Below are positions 16,617 through 23,729 of a DNA stretch of 35,821 bases, piece by piece. The translations under genes and the position numbers were made by a program. Source of the stretch: Treponema sp. (GTDB lineage: Bacteria; Spirochaetota; Spirochaetia; Treponematales; Treponemataceae). A model generated the notes under the pieces. The model was not told the origin of the DNA, made no database searches, and saw only the letters and a program-made list of their open reading frames with translations. Location of the stretch: the NCBI GenBank assembly GCA_017468745.1, contig JAFUHS010000022.1, forward strand, positions 1 through 35,821. Direction: 5' to 3'. Within the stretch, counting starts at the first letter, position 1. Each line of letters starts with the position of its first letter.

Positions 16617-19600
16617 ATGCCAGGATTAAATCAGCTAAAAAAATTCAGCGATGATATACGCGAAATCGGCGACGAGGTAAAAATTCGTGCCCAGCGTGGG
16701 GAAAAAGTCCCTGAAATTCCTCTTCCGCAGGGAATTTCTGAAGCAGACGACTCAAACGATTTTCTCATTGGTTTGCCCGACGGTAACGCGGAGCCTGCTG
16801 CAATTGCTTCCGAAGAGGATATTGACGCACAGATTCAGGATATAATAGGTGGTGGGGAATCGGACATTGACGCCCTTCTCAAACCGCAGATTTCTGCTGA
16901 TGACGATGACCTTGCTGATTTTCTAAATGATGATTCTCTTTCCGCACCTACGGAAGATTTAACTCCTGCTGATGGTGAAAACGAAAAGTCCGCTCCTGAA
17001 GAAACTCCACTTGAAGATATGGATTTGGACTCGCTCTTGAAGCCCTCTGATCCGGAGTCAGAATCAAATGCGGCTGATGATTCGAACCTGAATTCTTTTG
17101 ATGATTTTGATTCCCTGTCTTCAGATGATGCATCTTTAGATGAAATTGACCTTAACGAAGATATCCCTGACTCTGTACTTGAAAGTGATGGAATTCCCCC
17201 TGTTGCGGATACTCTTACTTCTGCTCCCGACTTTTCGGCTGATGATTTGGGCGGACTTGATTCTCCTGACAGTCTTGATCAGAATAGTGGAGACACTTCC
17301 CTTGATTTAGGCGGATTTGACATTGATTCTCTTATAAATGGCGATGGCTCTGAAGATTCACCCGATGACTCGCTGACTGATGCGGCTCTGGCGGCTCTCG
17401 GAAACAGCGGGGATGAAGAGAAACATGGCTCTGAGAGCGATGGTTTGGAGACATTAGGCACAGACGACATGACGCTTCCGGAAAATGCCGCCATGTCTGA
17501 CTTACCGGATATGGATATGCCCGCCTTGCCAGATGAGGGAGAGGGGCTTTCCGAGATGCCTTCAGATTTGCCGTCTGATGATTCTCTTTCTGATTTTGGT
17601 GAACTCAATGATTTTGCTTCTTCTCCGGAAGACAAGGCTGAGGGGGGCGGGGAATCTTCTCTTGAAGGTGATGAGGCCCTTTCTTCTTTATCCGACATGG
17701 ATTTTGAAAATCCTGATGGTAATATTCCAGACGCAAGCATGGAAATCCCCGATGCGTCTCTGGAAGTTCCGTCAGATGGCAACGAAGAGGTTTCTCTGGA
17801 ATCTTTTGATACCAGCGGAATGGAGGGCGTTGATTTTGGTCCTTCTGACTCTGCTTCCATAGGCGATGAATTTCCTTCGACGGATGAAGGCCTTGGCTCT
17901 GATGATGATTTTGTGCTTGACTCAAGCTTTGAGATTCCGGGTTTTTCTGATACGGAAACCGCCGATTTCGGGAAAAAGAAATCAGGTCTCGATTTTATTG
18001 ATTTTTCAAAAGGCAAAGAGGGGAGACCAAAAAATTCTCTTACTGAAGAAGAATATGTCCAGTTCAAAAAGAATCTTGCCAATTATCCGCTGAATCTTCG
18101 TATTGCCCTTGAAGATTTTATTGCTCGCGATGAATTTACGGATGACGCGGTATTTGAAATCATAGAAAAAGTCCTGAAAAAGACTTCGGCACGGCAGCTT
18201 GCGACACAGCTTGAGAAAATCCTCGATGTTTCTATCAATATTCCACGGGATTTTGAGCGCCGTTCTTTTGCTGAATACGAGGCTTACAAACAGTCCTTCC
18301 AGTATCATCTTAAAAACAGGATTATTCCAGCCGCAATTGTCGGTCTTATCCTTGCGTTCGTATCTTTTGGTCTTTTTAAAGCCGGGCAGCACTTCATTTA
18401 TAAACCTGTTATGGCAAATATTCATTACAAGCAGGGCTATACCCTGCTTCAGGCTAACGAATTCCCTCAGTCTGAGGAAGAATTTAAAGAAGCTGTTTCC
18501 TATCATCCTGTTAAAAAGTGGTTCTTCAAATATGCTCTGGGATACCGGAACAAAAAACAGTTTGAGCGAGCCGGCCAAATGTATAGAAATATTCTCCGTT
18601 TCTTCAATCACGACAAGGAGGCCGGTCTTGACTATGCCGAAATGGAACTTTATGACCGGGCTAATTATGAGCGGGCAGAAGAAATTGTCCGCCGGGAAGT
18701 GCTCGATTATCACATAAATGATGCTGACGGGCTTCTGCTTTTGGGGGATGTATTCCTGGAGTGGGCTGATATTGATGAATCAAAATATGAGCTTGCAAAA
18801 GAGCAGTATCTTGATTTAATTCAGCGGTACGGTTCAAATAATGTCTATCTTTCCAGAATGCTTCGTTACAATATCCGCACGGATAAATTGCGCGAAGTCC
18901 TTACTTACAAAAATATGTTATATTTAAGCAAGCAGGATAAGCAGAATCTAAAGAATTTAGGTGCTTCTGACTGGATGGAACTTAGCGGTTATCTTCTTGA
19001 CAAACTTTATGGCACATTGAGCAAGAATGATGAATATCTCCGCTCTTCAATCGAAGATGTACTCGCCATGCTTAATCTCGCAATCAAAGCTGAACCTGCA
19101 AATCCTGTTTCTCACTATAATCTTGCCCGCTACTTTATTCAGAACGGAAATACTGAGCAGGCGAAAACCGAGCTTGAGCGAAGCCTTGACTTGTTTGATG
19201 ATGTCCTTGTCCGCACAAAAAAGAATGTCTACCGCGAGATTAATGCGACCCGAATCCTAGGGGAACTTTATGCCGGTAACCGCGAATATCTCAAAGCGCA
19301 GACTGTCTACACGAGAGGCATAAATCTCTATAACGAAGAGCATGAGTCTTCAGATCTTGAGGGGGATGAAAATACCGGAAAACTCTTTGCTGATATGGGG
19401 GATTTGGATTATTTTATTTCTGGTGAAATGGAAGATGCCCTTTACAATTATGAGCAGGCTATTGAAATCAAAAATGATACCCCGTCAATTAACTTCCGGG
19501 TAGGAGCGATTTATTATAACCGGAAAGACTACGATAATGCCCTTCTCTCATTCATAAAAGTTTCGGAAAAAGAGCCGAACGACCCGAATATGCTTCTCTC

Positions 19601-20024
19601 CCTTGGAAATGTGCTTTCTCTCCGTGGTGATAATTTTGCAGCAGAAAGTTATTATTCGGATTTGTTGAAAGAACTTGACAAGAGCCGCGAAAAACAGAAA
19701 TTCCTTCTTCCCCAGGAAGATGACGATGATTATGCAATAGTTGATTTGTATCTAAAGGCTAATAATAATCTTGGTGTGACTCTTTATCGCCTAGCCCAGC
19801 AGACCGGGAACAGCAATATGAACGCAGAGGCTATGGTTCGCCTTTCTGATTCAATCCGTGCCTGGGATTCTCTCACCAGAAACCAGCAGACGATGATTCG
19901 AATGGAAGGCAGCAATCTTGCAGCCCAGAATTCAAAATACATCACTCATCCCCATCCTGATTTTGAGCCTGCTATTTATACTGACATTCCCCGCCTTCTT
20001 GCAGGTGAAAAAGGCCTTGAATAA
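16617..20024 (+). CDS. flcA: Giant acidic/transmembrane/TPR protein, candidate periplasmic flagellar collar protein FlcA
   Basis: 1135 aa. Residues 1-450 are very rich in Asp, Ser, Glu and Leu (repeated DLDSLL- and SLSDFDE-like phrases), so probably disordered and cytoplasmic. Residues 450-565 form a charged helical region. One membrane helix lies at about 569-588 (IIPAAIVGLILAFVSFGLF). Residues 600-1070 carry TPR units in the periplasm (e.g. GYTLLQANEFPQSEEEFKEA, ALYNYEQAIEIKND, ALLSFIKVSEKEPNDPNMLL). This layout matches what I remember of the spirochaete collar protein FlcA (Borrelia BB0326), which helps build the flagellar collar. The name is therefore a proposal; a general TPR scaffold is the alternative. 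Its stop overlaps the next start. Confidence 0.6.
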   Translation: MPGLNQLKKFSDDIREIGDEVKIRAQRGEKVPEIPLPQGISEADDSNDFLIGLPDGNAEPAAIASEEDIDAQIQDIIGGGESDIDALLKPQISADDDDLADFLNDDSLSAPTEDLTPADGENEKSAPEETPLEDMDLDSLLKPSDPESESNAADDSNLNSFDDFDSLSSDDASLDEIDLNEDIPDSVLESDGIPPVADTLTSAPDFSADDLGGLDSPDSLDQNSGDTSLDLGGFDIDSLINGDGSEDSPDDSLTDAALAALGNSGDEEKHGSESDGLETLGTDDMTLPENAAMSDLPDMDMPALPDEGEGLSEMPSDLPSDDSLSDFGELNDFASSPEDKAEGGGESSLEGDEALSSLSDMDFENPDGNIPDASMEIPDASLEVPSDGNEEVSLESFDTSGMEGVDFGPSDSASIGDEFPSTDEGLGSDDDFVLDSSFEIPGFSDTETADFGKKKSGLDFIDFSKGKEGRPKNSLTEEEYVQFKKNLANYPLNLRIALEDFIARDEFTDDAVFEIIEKVLKKTSARQLATQLEKILDVSINIPRDFERRSFAEYEAYKQSFQYHLKNRIIPAAIVGLILAFVSFGLFKAGQHFIYKPVMANIHYKQGYTLLQANEFPQSEEEFKEAVSYHPVKKWFFKYALGYRNKKQFERAGQMYRNILRFFNHDKEAGLDYAEMELYDRANYERAEEIVRREVLDYHINDADGLLLLGDVFLEWADIDESKYELAKEQYLDLIQRYGSNNVYLSRMLRYNIRTDKLREVLTYKNMLYLSKQDKQNLKNLGASDWMELSGYLLDKLYGTLSKNDEYLRSSIEDVLAMLNLAIKAEPANPVSHYNLARYFIQNGNTEQAKTELERSLDLFDDVLVRTKKNVYREINATRILGELYAGNREYLKAQTVYTRGINLYNEEHESSDLEGDENTGKLFADMGDLDYFISGEMEDALYNYEQAIEIKNDTPSINFRVGAIYYNRKDYDNALLSFIKVSEKEPNDPNMLLSLGNVLSLRGDNFAAESYYSDLLKELDKSREKQKFLLPQEDDDDYAIVDLYLKANNNLGVTLYRLAQQTGNSNMNAEAMVRLSDSIRAWDSLTRNQQTMIRMEGSNLAAQNSKYITHPHPDFEPAIYTDIPRLLAGEKGLE

Positions 20025-20641
20025 TGAAGTATTTTTGCTATCAGATAGGAATTGAGTTAAAAAATCAGCTGACTTCTCTACGAAAAGAGTTTTTCAGAAA
20101 GACAATTCATATCTGCACGGCATTTGTGCCTCTTTTCCTGCATCTGGCTCATGTGCCGGCCTTACTCTGCCTGTGCAGTGCCGGACTTTTTTATATCGTG
20201 GCGGAATTCCTTCGCTTTAATGGTCATGAAATTCCCTTGATTTCTGATATTACCGCCGCCGCCGCCAGAAAGCGGGACGAGAATAAATTTGTGCTCGGAC
20301 CTGTTACTCTTGTCGCGGGAATTGTCTCCGCAGCCTTGCTTTGGGAAGAAAATGCCGCCGCCGTTGGAATTTTTGCCCTTGCTTTTGGTGACGGCCTTGC
20401 AAGCCTTGCGGGAAAAACCTTCGGAAAAATTCGTGTTCCCTATACTCATGGGAAAACGGTGGAGGGAAGCCTCACTTGTTTTGCCGCGATATTTTGCTCG
20501 ACTTTTTTCGTTACGAATAATTGCCGCATATCATTACTTGTTGCGGCAACAGGTGCTTTGATTGAGGTTCTTCCATTAAAGGACTTTGATAACCTTCTTA
20601 TCCCTGTTTTGCTGGGCGGAATCGTAACATATTGCTCTTAA
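20024..20641 (+). CDS. Phosphatidate cytidylyltransferase/dolichol kinase-family membrane protein (SEC59/VTE5-like)
   Basis: 205 aa, about six membrane helices. Family blocks are FRKTIHI near residue 25, then ALAFGDGLASLAGKTFGK and THGKTVEGSL, the CTP-dependent lipid (dolichol, phytol or diacylglycerol) kinase signature, and a final DNLLIPVLLG. It likely phosphorylates a prenol or diacylglycerol. The exact substrate cannot be told from sequence. The ATG overlaps the stop of the giant TPR gene (TAATG), so it is translationally coupled. Its own stop overlaps the stop of the convergent gene through a shared TTAA. Confidence 0.8.
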   Translation: MKYFCYQIGIELKNQLTSLRKEFFRKTIHICTAFVPLFLHLAHVPALLCLCSAGLFYIVAEFLRFNGHEIPLISDITAAAARKRDENKFVLGPVTLVAGIVSAALLWEENAAAVGIFALAFGDGLASLAGKTFGKIRVPYTHGKTVEGSLTCFAAIFCSTFFVTNNCRISLLVAATGALIEVLPLKDFDNLLIPVLLGGIVTYCS

Positions 20642-21462
20642 CTCCACATATAAAGCCTGTGCAGGTATGTTAAATAAAGGTAAGTTCCGCCTGCAAGACC
20701 TGCCGTTCCCAAAACCAGGAAGAAATAGCTGTCGCAGCTTACCAGCAGACTGTATCCGATTAGAAGGATAAATGAGGATGATGCCAGATGCTTATGCTCC
20801 AGACTGTTCTTTTTGGCACCGTGAATGTAAAAGGAAAACACAGCTGTCAAAAGTAATAGAAAACGCATTATATTAATCTGGGTGATAAAACCTTCGGTGA
20901 CAAGACCTGTGGAGGCAATATTTCCTGTGTTCATGGGGATTACAACTGCAAAGACGACGGCAATTACTGTCATGATGAGATAATTTCGTTCGATGTCTTG
21001 TCGCTGGGCTGTGTCACTTAAGAGTGCTGCACAGAGAAAACTTAAGGGGGCGAGGGTTCGCCCGAAAAGCACGAGATTTCCCATAATAATGAGTATATTT
21101 GAGAAAGAAAGCCATAAGCCGAGGCAGATAGTGAGAAATCGGGCTATTTCTGCCGAGCAGGCAATGAGAAAACCTGTGAAAAATATAATCTCACTGGTCT
21201 GAGTGTTCTCAAAAAAACGAATTAAGATAAAAAAACATAGGGGCACATATAGGATTATTATGGCGAATGAAATCATGACTGCTGTAAAAGTATTTTTTGC
21301 GAATGGCAGGCTGTTGAGTAAGGCTGGAATCCTATAAGAGGGGGGAGTGATTATTCTGCCTGAATGAAGACAGAGAATAAAGGTCAGCAAGGTTAGGGCG
21401 ACTATAATTATGCTTGTGAACAAAAAGAATCGAATGATGGTGTTTCTCGTTTTTAGGGTCAT
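20638..21462 (-). CDS. Polytopic membrane protein, function unknown
   Basis: 274 aa, mostly hydrophobic, with about eight helices in a compact protein (for example near residues 10-30, 57-83, 90-112, 120-135, 165-180, 200-213, 230-247, 250-265). No catalytic motif that I recognise; the layout recalls seven-helix sensor modules but without a signalling domain. The ATG has no Shine-Dalgarno. TTTACA-N17-TAAGAT ends six bases upstream, predicting a leaderless transcript. It converges on the lipid-kinase-like gene with a four-base stop overlap and no terminator between. Confidence 0.6.
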   Translation of the reverse strand: MTLKTRNTIIRFFLFTSIIIVALTLLTFILCLHSGRIITPPSYRIPALLNSLPFAKNTFTAVMISFAIIILYVPLCFFILIRFFENTQTSEIIFFTGFLIACSAEIARFLTICLGLWLSFSNILIIMGNLVLFGRTLAPLSFLCAALLSDTAQRQDIERNYLIMTVIAVVFAVVIPMNTGNIASTGLVTEGFITQINIMRFLLLLTAVFSFYIHGAKKNSLEHKHLASSSFILLIGYSLLVSCDSYFFLVLGTAGLAGGTYLYLTYLHRLYMWS

Positions 21463-21468
21463 GGGAAA

Positions 21469-21497
21469 ATCTTAAACGGAAGATAAAAATATGTAAA
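21469..21497 (-). promoter_or_regulatory. Promoter of the polytopic membrane protein, leaderless arrangement
   Basis: Minus strand: TTTACA (21497-21492), 17 bases, TAAGAT (21474-21469), then six bases to the ATG. Its -35 overlaps the -35 of the opposite-strand sigma-28-like promoter. Confidence 0.5.
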
Positions 21498-21520
21498 GAC
21501 TTTATTTAAAAAGCCGAAAA
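21494..21520 (+). promoter_or_regulatory. Sigma-28-like promoter upstream of the DUF2259-like exported protein
   Basis: TAAAGACT (21494-21501), exactly 11 bases, GCCGAAAA (21513-21520): 6/8 and 7/8 to TAAAGTTT-N11-GCCGATAA. The transcript would have a leader of about 100 bases that includes the palindrome at 21556-21577. Confidence 0.5.
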
Positions 21521-21544
21521 TAAAATAGAAGTCTGTTTTTCTGT

Positions 21545-21599
21545 TATAGGAAAATTTGAAAAATTCCAATTTTTCAAGGTAAAATTGAAGTTCCCTATA
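21545..21599. promoter_or_regulatory. Nested palindrome, candidate operator
   Basis: Perfect 10-base arms TTGAAAAATT and AATTTTTCAA around CC (21556-21577), enclosed by TATAGG (21545-21550) and CCTATA (21594-21599). A possible TTGAAA-N18-TAAAAT promoter (21556-21585) overlaps the palindrome, so a dimeric regulator bound there would block it. Confidence 0.45.
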
Positions 21600-21625
21600 G
21601 TCAGAAATCGATTTTGGGAGGACTT

Positions 21626-22327
21626 ATGAAAAAGCTGCTTTTATCCGGAGTCATTCTTCTTGCCGCCGGAGTTCATTTGTTTGCTGGCGATGCTGCTGCT
21701 TTTGTCGATTTGGGAATTTCAAAAGATGGGAGCACTTATGCCTTTGCTGAATATGGTAAGACCGATAATCAGTTTCAGGGCTATGCTGAAATTTATACAG
21801 TTGATATTGCTAAAAATGATTTCGTTAACGGTGAAGTTTTTAAGACGAATCCTTCTGCCTCAACTGTCTCAAAAAGCGGAAAAACTGTTTATGACGAACT
21901 TTTCAAAAAAGCAGAATGGAAACTTCGTAAATATGACTTTCAACCGGCTGCTGTGGATAATCTTTTATATGTCCGGGATGACAAAAAAGCTGGTGAAAGT
22001 GAAATTGTCTTCAAGGATTTTGAAGGCTCAACTATAGAGCAAAGTGTTTTTTATCATATTAAACTGGTGAAAACGCTTGAGGGAAGTGGAAAGGCTCTTC
22101 GCTCTTCTTTTTTTATCACGCTGGAAAAAAAAGACGGTGACGGGACAGTGCTGAGCAGAAATATTGTTGGCTCTCCCGACATAAAGAGAAAAGAAGTCCT
22201 CGATTATCGCATTGACAGAATTTTTTCTGATAAAAGCGGCAGGAATCTTGTTTTTGTGATTGAGAAAACTCTTGCTGATGTAAGGGGAAATTCGATTCGT
22301 TATATGGTCGAAACTATTCGTCTCTAA
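21626..22327 (+). CDS. Exported protein, DUF2259-like
   Basis: 233 aa. Signal peptide MKKLLLSG...LFAG with cleavage near AGDAA. The mature part starts FVDLGISKDGSTYAFAEYG and continues YAEIYTVDIAKNDFVNG, a pattern I associate with the DUF2259 family of predicted secreted proteins common in treponemes; the function is not known. ATG 21626 with GGGAGG just upstream is chosen over an in-frame TTG at 21614. It is monocistronic by its own terminator at 22367-22412. A sigma-28-like promoter upstream suggests coexpression with flagellar genes (inference). Confidence 0.75.
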   Translation: MKKLLLSGVILLAAGVHLFAGDAAAFVDLGISKDGSTYAFAEYGKTDNQFQGYAEIYTVDIAKNDFVNGEVFKTNPSASTVSKSGKTVYDELFKKAEWKLRKYDFQPAAVDNLLYVRDDKKAGESEIVFKDFEGSTIEQSVFYHIKLVKTLEGSGKALRSSFFITLEKKDGDGTVLSRNIVGSPDIKRKEVLDYRIDRIFSDKSGRNLVFVIEKTLADVRGNSIRYMVETIRL

Positions 22328-22366
22328 CATTACTTTTTAAATAAAATACCCAGACACTATCATTTG

Positions 22367-22412
22367 AATCCGTTTTCTGCCCATTTTTTCAGGCAGGAGA
22401 CGGATTTTTTTT
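22367..22412 (+). terminator. Rho-independent terminator after the DUF2259-like gene
   Basis: Outer stem AATCCGT/ACGGATT (22367-22373, 22400-22406), inner stem CTGCC/GGCAG (22377-22381, 22392-22396), then six further T (22407-22412). Confidence 0.85.
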
Positions 22413-22437
22413 AAATTTTTCACTTTTTTTTCAAATC

Positions 22438-22473
22438 CATTGCCGAAAATTGATTTTTTTTGCGAATACTTAT
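22438..22473 (+). repeat. Dispersed ~36-bp repeat, copy A
   Basis: CATTGCCGAAAATTGA, eight T, then GCGAATACTTAT. A near-identical copy lies on the minus strand at 26633-26668. Copy A ends 22 bases before the GGAGGT site of the lipoprotein gene. It contains TTGATT-N15-TATGCA, so it may be a shared promoter rather than a mobile repeat. Confidence 0.7.
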
Positions 22474-22505
22474 GCAGATTGAAAAATAAATATTGGAGGT
22501 GTTCA

Positions 22506-23687
22506 TTGAAAAAGTTTTTTGTTTCTCAGCTTTTTCGCTCTGTTTTGGGGGCGGCTATTATCGTCTTTCTCGCTCTTGTCGTTGTCTCTCCGCTTTCCTG
22601 CCGTCTGACGGAAGAAGGAATTGAAATTCTTCCCGTTGATACTACGGCTCCTTCGGTCGAAGACTTTAGTGTAAGCGGTGCAAAATCTGTCACGATTTCC
22701 TGTTCAGAAAAAATTGTATTAGACTGTATTTGTCTTCTGGAAATGGAAGAAGATGACGATGAGCTTCTCTTCGAGCTTCTTGACAGTGGGGACGAAAATC
22801 TCTATGCGGTGGCGGATTCTATTTCTTACAGTGAAAACAGAAAGTCGGCGGAAATAGAATTCTCTGAGGAGACAAAAGTCGGAAAAATCTATGTTTTCAA
22901 GGGAAAAATCTATGACATCACGGGAAACAGCCTGGATTTTGTACAGAAATTTTACGGCTATAACGAGAAACCTGCCCGTCTGCTCTTCAATGAAATAAGG
23001 ACGACTTATAACAAATCAAAGCAGGCTGCAGAGTATATTGAGTTCTATGTTTTGAAATCAGGCAATACCTTCGGACTGGAATTAGTCAGCGGAGCAAACG
23101 GTGAGTCAAAAAAATATGTTTTTCCTGCGATGGAAGTTTCTCAGGGGGAATTCATTGTCGTCCACGGCCGCATTTTTGATGAAAGTGCGGACATTGCCTT
23201 GGACGAACTTTCAGATGACCTTTCTCTTTCAAGTGCCTATGAAAGTTCTGATACGGCAAGAGATTTATGGAAAGCCGGAAATGATAAAATCGCATCTAAC
23301 AGTGATGTCCTCGTACTCAGAGATAGTCTTTCGCTTGATATAAAAGATGCTGTCCTACTCAGTGCGGCTGGAAAAACAGAATGGTCAAAGAAAACTATGT
23401 CTGAATTCGCTCAAACTGCCTATGACAAGGGAATTTGGGCTGGAGGAGCCGGACCGCTCAATGCCATATGTACTGAAGGTATGTCGTCTTCTTTACTTCG
23501 CTCAATTTCCAGACAGAACAGGTCTGAGCTGGCAGAAAAATACCAGGATACTTCCTGTCTCCCCGAATATATTCTTTCGGCAGCATCCGATTGGATTGTC
23601 ACTGAAAAAATGACCGTGGACAAGCTTGTTATCTCCGGGGCAACTCCAGGTTATGAGAACAGTAGAAATCCTTATGAGACCAAGTAG
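22506..23687 (+). CDS. Probable lipoprotein with Ig-like and lamin-tail-like domains
   Basis: 393 aa from TTG at 22506, which has GGAGGT five bases upstream. The longer in-frame extension to 22440 lies in a repeat and is not coding-like. Signal: LKKFF, a long hydrophobic stretch, VVSPLSC with the probable lipid-bearing Cys (weak lipobox, residue ~32). Next comes a short beta module (VEDFSVSGAKSVTISCSEKI, like Ig-like bacterial adhesion modules). From about residue 160 the pattern LLFNEIRT, EYIEFYV, GLELVSG, GEFIVVHG, SDVLVLRDS and a late DWIVTE...GATPGYEN is that of a lamin-tail domain. It is probably a surface or periplasmic structural protein. The domain call is by pattern memory. Confidence 0.65.
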   Translation: MKKFFVSQLFRSVLGAAIIVFLALVVVSPLSCRLTEEGIEILPVDTTAPSVEDFSVSGAKSVTISCSEKIVLDCICLLEMEEDDDELLFELLDSGDENLYAVADSISYSENRKSAEIEFSEETKVGKIYVFKGKIYDITGNSLDFVQKFYGYNEKPARLLFNEIRTTYNKSKQAAEYIEFYVLKSGNTFGLELVSGANGESKKYVFPAMEVSQGEFIVVHGRIFDESADIALDELSDDLSLSSAYESSDTARDLWKAGNDKIASNSDVLVLRDSLSLDIKDAVLLSAAGKTEWSKKTMSEFAQTAYDKGIWAGGAGPLNAICTEGMSSSLLRSISRQNRSELAEKYQDTSCLPEYILSAASDWIVTEKMTVDKLVISGATPGYENSRNPYETK

Positions 23688-23714
23688 ATTTGTCTAGTAA
23701 TTTGTCGGAAAGTG

Positions 23715-23723
23715 TGCTAGTAT
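23715..23723 (+). promoter_or_regulatory. Extended -10 just before the U32 gene (predicted leaderless)
   Basis: TG-C-TAGTAT ends six bases before the ATG at 23730 (a second -10-like TATAAA is at 23721-23726). No Shine-Dalgarno and no good -35 at 16-18 bases. Confidence 0.4.
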
Positions 23724-23729
23724 AAAAGA

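Noticed and set aside
17279-18082. 267-codon open frame on the minus strand inside the FlcA-like gene
   Set aside because: It is the antisense shadow of the Asp/Ser/Glu-rich region; its Ser/Pro/Glu-rich translation reflects codon bias, and it has no ribosome site.
18006-18713. 235-codon minus-strand frame
   Set aside because: Antisense to the TPR gene, with no start signal and no recognisable domain.
22440-22505. N-terminal extension of the lamin-tail-like lipoprotein
   Set aside because: It lies in the dispersed repeat; TTG 22506 has GGAGGT at ideal spacing and leads straight into the signal sequence.
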